Of a stretch of DNA of 64,000 bases, positions 8,232 through 15,890 are shown one piece after another. Each line of letters begins with the position of its first letter. The stretch's first letter is position 1. This DNA is from Melghirimyces algeriensis. GTDB lineage: Bacteria; Bacillota; Bacilli; Thermoactinomycetales; DSM-45169. Where the stretch lies: contig NZ_FXTI01000008.1 of assembly GCF_900182565.1 (NCBI RefSeq), positions 62,001 to 126,000 on the forward strand, read 5' to 3'. A program made the translations under genes and the position numbers. The notes below the pieces were generated by a model, which was given only the letters and a program-made list of their open reading frames with translations, was not told the origin of the DNA and made no database searches.

Positions 8232-9336
8232 AACTGACAACATGAGGGCTCATCAACGAGTATGGACCCAATGCAAACAACATATATCCTAAAAAGACCA
8301 CCAATCCCAGATAAGCCAATCCGAACCCCAACCGGGTACGGGGAGAAACATTGTAATACTCCTGATCTTTTCGTAGCATTTGTTCCTCTGCCGCTCGGAT
8401 ATAATCCGCTTCCAATGCCATCTGGAGCTTGTTTTCCCCTTCCTTTTCCACCCGATGCGTCCCTGTCAACCGAACGTTTAGAAATCCACCTTTCCACCCT
8501 TTCAGCTGGTGGATCACGCCCACTGACGGATAATACACATCACAGTGATGTTCCCGATCCTCAAGGGTGCAATACGAAACAAAGGGAAGATCCCGGCGGT
8601 GCTCATGACCAGGTACGGGAATATTCGCTTCTTCAAAGAGATCTGGGTTCACATCTGCCACAACACGTACTTTCTGTTCATCCGACTGACCCTTCTTTGA
8701 AAAAAACGATTGCCACAATTGAAAGGCAAACAAGATCCAGATGAACAACAATATGGGACTCCAGAGGACGATAATCAAAACCAAGCCCAGGATGAGTCCC
8801 ACCACCCATAACCAGCGGGAAATGGCCGTCACAATGCGTCCACCATCCAGGGGATGCATGGGCAGGAGGTTAAACAGATTGAGGAAAAAACCGATAAACG
8901 CAATCGGATACAAAACCTCATAGCCTGTCCATCCCGCCAAAAGCCAAGTCATAAAGGCACCTGCCGTACCGATCAATGGGCCACCAAACGCCACATACGC
9001 TTCCGTTACCGCATCCTGCGGTTGTCGCTTCAGCATAATCAATGCACCGAGAAACGGAATAAACGCCGGCGCCGAAACCGGGAGACCTTTTCGTTTTGCG
9101 GCCCAAATATGACCCATCTCGTGAATAAAAATCATAAGTACCAGTCCAATGGCAAATGACCACGGATAAAGCAGCGCATACGCTCCCACTGTCACCGCCA
9201 TACTGATAAACGTTCCGCCAAATTTCCCCATTTTCAACAGGGCGGGGATATACTTCAGTCCACTGACAATCAGTGCACCAAACCCTCCAATCCACCCCCA
9301 GGGACTCTTTCGACCTTCCTTTTCATTCTGATGCAA
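8230..9336 (-). CDS. M50 (site-2-type) membrane metalloprotease
   Basis: The protein belongs to the M50 family of intramembrane zinc proteases, which cut membrane-embedded or membrane-near substrates. Of about 368 residues, the first 230 are highly hydrophobic. They carry the zinc motif HEMGH in one helix and the second motif NLLPMHPLDGG in a later helix, the expected pair. The C-terminal third is soluble, with a last hydrophobic segment near the end. The ATG frame opens at 9375, but AAGGAGGG sits seven bases before a TTG at 9336, which I prefer. Substrate unknown; a neighbour operon encodes an export system but no functional link is shown. Confidence 0.85.
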   Translation of the reverse strand: MHQNEKEGRKSPWGWIGGFGALIVSGLKYIPALLKMGKFGGTFISMAVTVGAYALLYPWSFAIGLVLMIFIHEMGHIWAAKRKGLPVSAPAFIPFLGALIMLKRQPQDAVTEAYVAFGGPLIGTAGAFMTWLLAGWTGYEVLYPIAFIGFFLNLFNLLPMHPLDGGRIVTAISRWLWVVGLILGLVLIIVLWSPILLFIWILFAFQLWQSFFSKKGQSDEQKVRVVADVNPDLFEEANIPVPGHEHRRDLPFVSYCTLEDREHHCDVYYPSVGVIHQLKGWKGGFLNVRLTGTHRVEKEGENKLQMALEADYIRAAEEQMLRKDQEYYNVSPRTRLGFGLAYLGLVVFLGYMLFALGPYSLMSPHVVS

Positions 9337-9427
9337 ACAGCGCCCTCCTTTTTCAAGGGGAATCAACATATGCATGCATTTCTACAATATACTTCCCTGA
9401 TCCTGCTTGTCTACTCCATATCGACAT

Positions 9428-9453
9428 AAAAACTCCGGTCGATAAGACCGGAG
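9428..9453 (-). terminator. Terminator of the YknWXYZ-type operon
   Basis: Stem CTCCGGTC / GACCGGAG with a 5-nt loop followed on the minus strand by TTTTT. Confidence 0.85.
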
Positions 9454-9473
9454 ATCATGGTATCATTATTTGA

Positions 9474-10670
9474 TTATTCCCGTCTCAAGCAATCGATCGG
9501 ATCTAGACGGGACGCTTTATTGGCCGGAAGCAAACCGAATACCACACCGAACATCATAGAGAAAAGCACGGCCCCAATTCCCACGGGAAGTGAGACGGTA
9601 GCAGGCAGTGGTGAAAGCAGGTTGACCAGTTGTGAAATGCCCACGCCGAGCAAGATTCCGATCAATCCTCCAATCACGGAAAGCGTAACCGACTCAATGA
9701 GAAACTGGGTCATAATATTTCGGCGGGTCGCTCCGACAGACATCCGGATTCCAATCTCCCGTGTGCGTTCCGTCACCGAAACCAGCATAATATTCATCAC
9801 ACCGATTCCACCAACGAGTAGAGAAATTCCGGCGATACTCCCGATCACCGTCGTCATGATTCCGGTGACCTGGCTAATGCCTTTGGTAATCTGCTCCATA
9901 TTCTGCACCATATACTCATCTTCCGTATGATGGTTGCGATGCAACAAATCAACCGCCCGATCACCGGCTTCTTTCATCTGGGAGGCATCTTTGACCTCAA
10001 GATCCAGTTGATTGATATCATAGTTGCCAAAGACACTTGCCCACGTCCGGTCTGTCATATAGATGGTCGTTGATTCAAATGAACCGAACAGCCCTTCCTG
10101 GGGAGCCAACACCCCAGAAACCACCAACGGATAGTTATTGATGCGGATAATCTTACCGATGGGGTTCTTCCCTTCAAAAAGTTCTTCAGCCGCCTTGTTG
10201 TTAATCAAAGCGGATGCACCGCCTCCCTGAAAATCAGAAGGCTGAAACATGGTTCCTTTTTTCACTTCCCGGTTATTTGTCTCAAACATGGCATTGGAAT
10301 TGATTCCATACACCATCGCTCCGTTGAGCTTCTCTTCCTTAAACCCCACATCTGCGGATTGATAACTGGTTGTGATCACCTTTTCCACTTGCGGGAGCTG
10401 CTCCAGCCCCCGGATATCTTCTTGGGTAAAAAAGTCTGGTGGAACCACACCATTATTCTCCATAAAGACATCCGCGGAAGGCTGGATGCTCAGGATATTG
10501 CCAGAACCGGCAAACGCCTCGGTCAGTTTATCCTGTCCTCCCTGACCGATCGCCACGGTTACAATCACGGAAGAGACCCCAATCACAATCCCCAGCATGG
10601 TGAGAATGGAACGCATTTTATGGGCGCGGATGGCTTCCAGTGCCATTTTCACACTTTCCCATAAGCTCAT
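9474..10670 (-). CDS. yknZ: MacB/YknZ-type ABC transporter permease
   Basis: This is the permease of a tripartite export system. The 398-residue protein has the MacB layout: one N-terminal membrane helix (SILTMLGIVIGVSSVIVTVA), a large extracytoplasmic MacB core domain (~50-260), and three C-terminal helices of the FtsX domain (GIGVMNIMLVSVTERTREIG signature). The frame extends to 10790, but that part overlaps the ATPase gene out of frame. The start ATG at 10670 overlaps the ATPase stop (ATGA), with GAGGGG upstream. Last gene of a four-gene operon; a homolog in B. subtilis protects against the SdpC toxin. Confidence 0.9.
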   Translation of the reverse strand: MSLWESVKMALEAIRAHKMRSILTMLGIVIGVSSVIVTVAIGQGGQDKLTEAFAGSGNILSIQPSADVFMENNGVVPPDFFTQEDIRGLEQLPQVEKVITTSYQSADVGFKEEKLNGAMVYGINSNAMFETNNREVKKGTMFQPSDFQGGGASALINNKAAEELFEGKNPIGKIIRINNYPLVVSGVLAPQEGLFGSFESTTIYMTDRTWASVFGNYDINQLDLEVKDASQMKEAGDRAVDLLHRNHHTEDEYMVQNMEQITKGISQVTGIMTTVIGSIAGISLLVGGIGVMNIMLVSVTERTREIGIRMSVGATRRNIMTQFLIESVTLSVIGGLIGILLGVGISQLVNLLSPLPATVSLPVGIGAVLFSMMFGVVFGLLPANKASRLDPIDCLRRE

Positions 10671-11362
10671 CCGACCCCTCCTTCCTCTGCAAACCGTCGA
10701 TCCTCCACCAGGGCTCCATCCCTGATCAGAACCTGACGTTCTGCATGAGCGGAAACTTCCGGGTCGTGGGTGATCATGACCACCGTACATCCATCCTGAT
10801 GCAATTCTTCAAACAGCTTTAACACGACTTCCCCTGATGCAGTATCCAGTGCCCCCGTCGGTTCATCCGCCAACAACAAAGGGGGACGATTCACCAATGC
10901 TCTTGCGATCGCCACTCGCTGCTGTTGCCCCCCGGATAACTCCGATGGTAAATGCTCCATTCGATCGGAAAGCCCAACCCGTTCCAACGCTTCTTTGGCC
11001 AATTTTTGTCGCCGGGCAGGTGACATTCCGGCATAGATCAATGGTAGCTCCACATTTTGTCGGGCATTCATTCGGGAAAGGAGTTGAAAGTGCTGAAAGA
11101 CAAAACCAATATTCTGATTGCGAAGACGGGCCCTTTTTTCTTCATCGGCCTCCGACACATCCTGTCCCTGAAACAGATAGCGCCCTTCGGTTTGGCGATC
11201 CAGACATCCAATGATGTTCATCAATGTGGATTTCCCGGAACCGGAGGGACCCATAATGGAAAGATACTCCCCCTCACTGATTTCCAGATCAATCCCTTTC
11301 AGGACGTCCACAGCAATCTCACCTGTTCCATAACGCTTCTGAAGATTGATCAGCTGAATCAC
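10667..11362 (-). CDS. yknY: YknY-type ABC transporter ATPase
   Basis: ATP-binding subunit of the MacB-like exporter. The 231 residues contain Walker A (GPSGSGKSTLMNIIG, ~38-52), Q-loop (FVFQHFQLL), the ABC signature LSGGQQQRVAIARAL, Walker B (LLLADEPTGALD) and the H-loop (VVMITHDPE). All catalytic elements are intact and of the LolD/MacB class. Both ends overlap neighbours by 4 nt (ATGA), showing translational coupling with the adaptor upstream and the permease downstream. Confidence 0.93.
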   Translation of the reverse strand: MIQLINLQKRYGTGEIAVDVLKGIDLEISEGEYLSIMGPSGSGKSTLMNIIGCLDRQTEGRYLFQGQDVSEADEEKRARLRNQNIGFVFQHFQLLSRMNARQNVELPLIYAGMSPARRQKLAKEALERVGLSDRMEHLPSELSGGQQQRVAIARALVNRPPLLLADEPTGALDTASGEVVLKLFEELHQDGCTVVMITHDPEVSAHAERQVLIRDGALVEDRRFAEEGGVG

Positions 11363-12456
11363 TGAATTTTCACTTCCGCTCCGTTGGACAGATCAGCTGG
11401 AGGCTGGGTGACCACCTTATCGTGTGCATCCACTCCTGAAACAATCTCCACCCGTTTCCCGTCCGTCGCACCGATTTTCACTTTCTTTTTGTAGGCCTTT
11501 CCTTTTTCCACCACATAGACTGCATCATTCGAACCCTGCTTTACCACAGCACTTTCGGGAACACTAAGTGCCGATTTGGTAGAGGTCGTGATTTCCACAA
11601 TCAGACGGGCACCCAATTTAACGGAAACCTTATCGTTCAGGTCAATCTTTACCGGATAGACCACTTGGGATTCGCCGCCATTGGATGCGTTTTTGTCTTC
11701 TGGAGCAGGTGCCACTTCCATTACCGTTCCGGACCATTTTTTGTCCGGTAATGCATCCGAACGAATCTCCACCTTCTGATCCTCTTTAATCTTCAGCGCA
11801 TCATACTCCGATACCTCTGACAGAACCATCAATTCCTCCAGATCCGCCACTGTGACCAGCGGTCCACCTCCCTGGGTGGCCTCGCTGGATTGATTCACCC
11901 GAATGACTGTACCGGAATACTGGCTTTTCACCACACGTTTCGCTTCATTGGACCGGGCCTGTTTCAACCGCTCTTCCGCCTGCTGAACCTCTACATTTGC
12001 CAACTGTATCTGATGGCGGATCTCTTTTTCGGAAACAGCTTGGGGCCCGTTTTCACCGGAAACCGTCGTCGGTGCTCCCTTTTGTTGCACCTCTTTCAGT
12101 TGCCGGTATAGCTGGGAGCGATTCAGCTTGGCACGCTTCAGATCCAGCTCAGCCTGTCGGATCTCAGACCGTCCAGACGATTGGTATTGAACCAGGGGGG
12201 TCCCCTCTTTCACTTTGTCTCCCGGTTTCACCAAGACCTTATCCAAACTGCCCCGTTCCGGTTCCAAAAACACATGTTGCACCTTTTCCGATTCCAACGT
12301 ACCGGATGCCATCACGTTCTCAGAAAACGGGGCTTTTTTGGGTTTCTCCACATTGACTGCGGGATCACCCTGTGTCACCTGCATACTGTAAACAGCTATC
12401 GCTGCACCGACCAAAACCGTGATACCGGCTCCGATCAACCACTTCTTTCGATTCAT
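11359..12456 (-). CDS. yknX: YknX-type membrane-fusion (HlyD-like) adaptor
   Basis: Periplasmic-adaptor-type subunit, which in Gram-positive bacteria sits outside the membrane and works with the ABC permease. The 365-residue protein has an N-terminal signal-anchor helix (WLIGAGITVLVGAAIAVYSM), a lipoyl-like half domain (GTLESEKVQHVFLEPERG), a coiled-coil hairpin (~80-165), the second lipoyl half (VKSQYSGTVIRVNQS) and a beta-barrel region. It begins 19 nt after the Yip1 gene and overlaps the ATPase gene by 4 nt. Confidence 0.9.
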   Translation of the reverse strand: MNRKKWLIGAGITVLVGAAIAVYSMQVTQGDPAVNVEKPKKAPFSENVMASGTLESEKVQHVFLEPERGSLDKVLVKPGDKVKEGTPLVQYQSSGRSEIRQAELDLKRAKLNRSQLYRQLKEVQQKGAPTTVSGENGPQAVSEKEIRHQIQLANVEVQQAEERLKQARSNEAKRVVKSQYSGTVIRVNQSSEATQGGGPLVTVADLEELMVLSEVSEYDALKIKEDQKVEIRSDALPDKKWSGTVMEVAPAPEDKNASNGGESQVVYPVKIDLNDKVSVKLGARLIVEITTSTKSALSVPESAVVKQGSNDAVYVVEKGKAYKKKVKIGATDGKRVEIVSGVDAHDKVVTQPPADLSNGAEVKIQ

Positions 12457-12475
12457 GAATAACGTATACCTCCGA

Positions 12476-13201
12476 TCACTGCATCGGAATATTGGATATG
12501 GAAGTGCTTACCCATCCTCCAAGAGCCGATAGACCCATCCCGATCAGGAACAGGGTGATAACAATCACCCAGGACTGTTTTTTGCTTAGATTGGCCACCA
12601 CAGCCAATCCACCTGCAATCAACACCATTTGCCAGATTTGAAACAGCTCAATGCTGTTTAAAGCACTTTTCAGTGCTCCATTTTCCATCTGTAACAATCC
12701 TGCCAAACTCGTCGGCAAGGTGGCACCCGTTGGATCACCAACCCCCACCGTAAGATATACCAGCGTTTGGACACCCATTCCTATAATGGGAATGACATAG
12801 GTGTGAATGTTGAGAGAAAGAATCTGTCGATAGGTTGCTTCCCCTCGGAACAGCATGGTAAAGAGCCAGTAAATCAGACTCATAAACAGCGTAGTAAGAG
12901 GAACGACAAGCAGTCCACTAATGATGAGAATCCCTATTTGAAAACCCTTCACGATTCCCTGAAACTGAGCCTCATCGACCCCCTCCGGTATCCCTTCTCC
13001 CGAATCCATGGCATCGCCCACAACCAACCCTGTACCCACCGTGAATAACATGGCAAATAGGGTAAGGATCAGCAAGGGTTTCCAGATAACAGGATGTTGT
13101 GCAATCCTGGAATACTGACTACCCGGATCGGTAATCATCCCCAAAATCGAAGGTTTCTTAGGACCCGTGGGTTCCGGTGATACTGTCTGTGTTTGCATCA
13201 T
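12476..13201 (-). CDS. yknW: Yip1-domain membrane protein, YknW-like
   Basis: The 241-residue protein starts with a hydrophilic Pro-rich stretch and the Yip1-type lead-in (ILGMITDPGSQYSRI), followed by five to six hydrophobic segments. In B. subtilis YknW has the same type of protein, the same position and the same partners, and is needed for the four-part YknWXYZ complex that resists the SdpC cannibalism toxin. Here it is the first recognised gene of the operon, with GGAGGTGG before the ATG. A 31-codon upstream ORF overlaps its start. Identity as YknW is by domain and gene order. Confidence 0.8.
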   Translation of the reverse strand: MMQTQTVSPEPTGPKKPSILGMITDPGSQYSRIAQHPVIWKPLLILTLFAMLFTVGTGLVVGDAMDSGEGIPEGVDEAQFQGIVKGFQIGILIISGLLVVPLTTLFMSLIYWLFTMLFRGEATYRQILSLNIHTYVIPIIGMGVQTLVYLTVGVGDPTGATLPTSLAGLLQMENGALKSALNSIELFQIWQMVLIAGGLAVVANLSKKQSWVIVITLFLIGMGLSALGGWVSTSISNIPMQ

Positions 13202-13293
13202 TCCACCTCCGGTTTTTCATACAATCCCTTCTCATAAAAGGAGTTTTCCATTAGACCCAACTTGACACCCTTCTTTTTCATTCCTCCGGACAT
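13198..13293 (-). CDS. Possible 31-codon upstream ORF coupled to yknW
   Basis: A short frame begins MSGGMKKKGVKLGL and ends with a TGA that overlaps the yknW ATG (ATGATG context). Upstream it has only AAAAGGA at short spacing. The overlap suggests translational coupling or a leader peptide; the product is not recognised and coding is unproven. Confidence 0.25.
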   Translation of the reverse strand: MSGGMKKKGVKLGLMENSFYEKGLYEKPEVE

Positions 13294-13582
13294 AAATCCT
13301 TTTTCTCTTTACTGTCGATAACAACCGGAAGGTTTTGAGGTTATCACAGGTCTTTTCAAATGATGGAAGTAAACTCCAACCCCAGTATAACGAAAAATAT
13401 TCGAAAATACATGATAAAATTACAAATTTCTTAAATCGATATACATCATTCTCCTTCGATCGTCTGACATCTAGATGAAATGGATTAGATAGATAGAACA
13501 AACGATTGCATGACATCATGTAAAGTACAAAGAAACAGGGTTTTCAAAACTGCAAAATGGTGAATACTCGGTTTTGGTTTTA
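13294..13582. other. Gene-poor intergenic region upstream of yknW
   Basis: An A+T-rich stretch between the divergent yknW and mazEF units. It must contain the yknW promoter, but I see no convincing -35/-10 pair or sigma-W-type element. The 95-codon minus-strand frame here has no ribosome site and non-coding composition. Confidence 0.5.
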
Positions 13583-13605
13583 TTGTATATACCATGTGTA
13601 TACAA
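13583..13605 (+). promoter_or_regulatory. Inverted repeat, likely mazEF autoregulatory operator
   Basis: TTGTATATAC-CAT-GTGTATACAA forms a 10-bp dyad with one mismatch, located about 50 nt before the antitoxin gene. MazE-type antitoxins bind such A+T-rich palindromes. Confidence 0.5.
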
Positions 13606-13887
13606 ACGCGCGACGAAGAGGTATTATGGAGTCAAACCGACAAAAAGAGTGTTACGAATGACCACGAAAAGTGGGGCAACAGTCTTCCCGTTCGTATCCC
13701 TACCCATATCGCAGAAAAGCTTCATCTTGAACAGGGGTCTCAAATTGAACTGCTGGTTGAGGATCAAGAACTGAAACTGGTGCCCACCAAGAAAAAGCCA
13801 ACATTGGAAGAACGATTGTCACAAATCACAGAAGAAAACCGCCATAATGAACTGGATGTTGGTGTGAAAGGGAATGAACGGCTCTAA
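13594..13887 (+). pseudogene. mazE: MazE-type antitoxin with a frameshift near its start
   Basis: The frame encodes an AbrB/SpoVT-fold antitoxin of the E. coli MazE type: KWGNSLPVRIP followed by a C-terminal toxin-binding tail (LSQITEENRHNEL). The natural start should be the ATG at 13658 (ATGACCACG), but it is one base out of frame. One more A in the AAAA run at 13667-13670 would give MTTKKWGNSL. As it stands the protein can only be made with an unusual 20-odd-residue N-terminal extension from 13594, which has no good ribosome site. It overlaps the toxin remnant by one base (TAATG). Probably inactive with its broken partner. Confidence 0.75.
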
Positions 13888-14168
13888 TGACGACGCCCGA
13901 CCGCGGTGATCTTGTTATTCTAAGTTTTTCGCCACAACAAGGCCATGAACAGAACGGGCGACGACCTAGAATCGTTCTCTAACCAAAAGCATTCAACAAA
14001 GCCACTCATATCACCCGCCAACATATCCCTTTGAAGTGGAGTTACCACGTGAACTGCCAGTTTACGGGTATATGGACAGATCAGGTCAAAAGTTTCAATT
14101 GGCGGGCCCGACAATTTCAAATTGTGGGTGAAATGGTTTCAGATTGTTTGAATCCGTTTTTAACATGA
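13887..14168 (+). pseudogene. mazF: Decayed MazF-type toxin
   Basis: MazF toxins are sequence-specific mRNA endoribonucleases. The frame starts MTTPDRGDLVILSFSPQQGH and continues RRPRIVL, an excellent MazF N-terminus. It then meets TAA at 13980-13982, where the family has a serine, so one base change from TCA explains the stop. Beyond it the remains continue: PKAFNKATHITRQ in the original frame, then YPFEVELPRELPVYGY in another frame, then TDQVKSFNWRARQF back in the first. The segment between KAT and ITRQ is shortened. The gene therefore carries a nonsense change plus at least two indels and cannot make active toxin. Confidence 0.85.
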
Positions 14169-14192
14169 AACATCCAGCGTTTTCTATTTGGC

Positions 14193-14230
14193 AAAAAAAG
14201 AGGCTGACTCGGATATCGAGTCAGCCTCTT
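14193..14230 (-). terminator. Terminator of tRNA-Ala
   Basis: A long stem (AAGAGGCTGACTCG / CGAGTCAGCCTCTT) with a 4-nt loop is followed by a run of Ts on the minus strand. Confidence 0.9.
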
Positions 14231-14235
14231 CTGGT

Positions 14236-14311
14236 TGGTGGAGCTGAGCGGGCTCGAACCGCCGACCTCCTCGTTGCGAACGAGGCGCTCTCCCAGCTGA
14301 GCTACAGCCCC
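14236..14311 (-). tRNA. tRNA-Ala, anticodon CGC
   Basis: A 76-nt cloverleaf on the minus strand: acceptor stem GGGGCTG/CAGCTCC, D arm GCTCAGCTGGGAGAGC, anticodon stem CCTCG/CGAGG with loop TTCGCAA, T arm with TTCGAGC, and encoded CCA. The anticodon CGC reads GCG only. It has its own promoter and terminator. Confidence 0.96.
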
Positions 14312-14339
14312 AAAAAGATTGAAATGAGACACAGTCACT

Positions 14340-14368
14340 ATGTTACCGTGTTGCCTTTATATTGTCAA
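14340..14368 (-). promoter_or_regulatory. Promoter of tRNA-Ala
   Basis: Minus strand: -35 TTGACA (14363-14368), 17-nt spacer, -10 TAACAT (14340-14345), about 29 nt before the mature 5' end. Confidence 0.85.
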
Positions 14369-14381
14369 GGGTGCCAGCCAC

Positions 14382-14411
14382 AAAGAACCGGCTTTAGCAG
14401 TCAGCCGGTTC
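14382..14411 (-). terminator. Terminator of the GT4 gene
   Basis: Stem GAACCGGCT / AGCCGGTTC with a 9-nt loop begins at the stop codon of the glycosyltransferase and is followed by TTTG on the minus strand. Confidence 0.65.
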
Positions 14412-15693
14412 AAAGTTGTCGAAGATGCGGCTGAATCGAAACAACATCCTCCTGTTTCCGTTTTTCTGCTTTCTTTTCCGACCGGGCCAGATCAATCTGC
14501 TGATAGAGACGGGTCAACCGCTCCTGCTCCTTTTCCCAACAAAGACGCTTTCTGGCCTTGTGCGTTCCGATTAGCCACGGGTCCGGATCGGCGAGAACCT
14601 CCTGAATTGCCCCGGCAACCTCTTTCACATTCCGAGAATCCACCAGTTTACCGGTCTGGTAAGTACCCACCACAATGGCTTTTCCCGGTTGGTCACTGGC
14701 AACAACGGGAATCCCCGCCTGGATATATTCAAACACCTTATGAGGGGTCAAGCGACTGGTGCGGTCCGTATGGGAAGATAGGACCACACCTAGATCCGCA
14801 TGAGCGGTCACCCGAAGCAGTTCGCGAGGCCACAACGGCTGATGAAAAAAGACCCGGTGATCCAACCCTTTTTGCTTGACCAACTGTTTCAACCGATTCT
14901 CCCATGTACCAAATCCAAGCAACACCAGTTTACAATGTTCAGGCAGATAGGAAATGGAAGAAACCAGCTCCTCCAAACCACTGTTTGGAAAAAAGCCTCC
15001 TTGATAAAGGACCACCTGATCATTGGACGACAAACCAAAGGTTTGATGAAAATAATTTTTCTCCAAGGGAAGTTCTGACAAGGATTCAGGAATATTTCGG
15101 ATCACTGTGATGGACAGGTCAGGATACAGCGACTGAAACTCCTGTTGCAACAGCTCATTGGCTGTAATCAGATGATCCACCCATTCCATCTTCCAGGACT
15201 TCCGCCGATCATCCATGATTCGCTCCCAACGGTTCTTTTCGTTCATCTCACTAAACCGTTCATGGGGATCATAGACCAAGCTCATATCCTTTTTTCGTTT
15301 CAGATACACCCCGATTCCCAAGGTATGATAATCATGACAGTGAACCACATCATAAGAAGCGTTTTCACAGAGTTCCCAAACCCGGAGGGCAAAGTTCCGC
15401 TGAATGACAGCATCCTTGGCCAACTTCACCACCGGATTGCGAACAATCCGATAAACCCCTTCCTTCACCTTCCGATCCACATTTTTTTCCAAATACCGTT
15501 TCACCCGCTTAATGCGAACCGGAAACCGAAGCAGCCGCACCCGCTCATGAAGTTCCGGCGGTGGCTCAGTGGAGGTATGGAAGCAAGCGATATCCACATA
15601 CCATCCTTCCTTGGCCAATGCCACCGCTTCTCTCTGTACTCTGGAATCATAGTGAATATCCCTCATCAACACCATCAGGACTCGCAATATCAC
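14410..15693 (-). CDS. GT4-family glycosyltransferase
   Basis: Retaining glycosyltransferases of family GT4 (GT-B fold) transfer a sugar from a nucleotide donor; acceptor and donor here are unknown. The 427-residue protein shows the N-terminal acceptor domain (VLMVLMRDIHYDSRVQREA, VVHCHDYHTLGIG) and the C-terminal donor domain. The latter has VVLYQGGFFPNSGLEEL, LVLLGFGTWE and the E-x7-E-type region SRLTPHKVFEYIQAGIPVV. A basic tail follows. The frame opens at 15774, but GGAGGGAGG lies before the GTG at 15693, which I take as start. It follows the kinase-like gene, from which it is separated by a 198-nt spacer with a long inverted repeat. Confidence 0.88.
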   Translation of the reverse strand: MILRVLMVLMRDIHYDSRVQREAVALAKEGWYVDIACFHTSTEPPPELHERVRLLRFPVRIKRVKRYLEKNVDRKVKEGVYRIVRNPVVKLAKDAVIQRNFALRVWELCENASYDVVHCHDYHTLGIGVYLKRKKDMSLVYDPHERFSEMNEKNRWERIMDDRRKSWKMEWVDHLITANELLQQEFQSLYPDLSITVIRNIPESLSELPLEKNYFHQTFGLSSNDQVVLYQGGFFPNSGLEELVSSISYLPEHCKLVLLGFGTWENRLKQLVKQKGLDHRVFFHQPLWPRELLRVTAHADLGVVLSSHTDRTSRLTPHKVFEYIQAGIPVVASDQPGKAIVVGTYQTGKLVDSRNVKEVAGAIQEVLADPDPWLIGTHKARKRLCWEKEQERLTRLYQQIDLARSEKKAEKRKQEDVVSIQPHLRQL

Positions 15694-15794
15694 CGACCTC
15701 CCTCCCAGGATGGAAATCCCAAACCAATGATTCACTCTCGAAGTTTTTTGACAATACCAATGCTGGAAACCCAATCGCTATGAAAGGAAAGACT

Positions 15795-15881
15795 GGGGTG
15801 TTCGTCCATGTTCAGAACCTTTGACCAAAAGATGAAACTGTGGTCCCTTCCACTCTCTGTCCCTGCCCAAACGAACACCCC
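15795..15881 (-). other. Structured leader: 11-bp inverted repeat around inner hairpin
   Basis: GGGGTGTTCGT at 15795-15805 pairs perfectly with ACGAACACCCC at 15871-15881. Inside, a GACC/GGTC stem around TTTGACC...GGTCCC can form. It lies between the kinase-like gene and the GT4 gene, in the untranslated leader of the latter on the minus strand. No T-run flanks it, so it is not a standard terminator. Confidence 0.5.
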
Positions 15882-15890
15882 TTCTTCCCA

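Noticed and set aside
13232..13519. 95-codon minus-strand frame upstream of yknW
   Set aside because: No ribosome site, Cys/Phe-rich composition unlike a real protein here, and it overlaps the better coupled upstream ORF.
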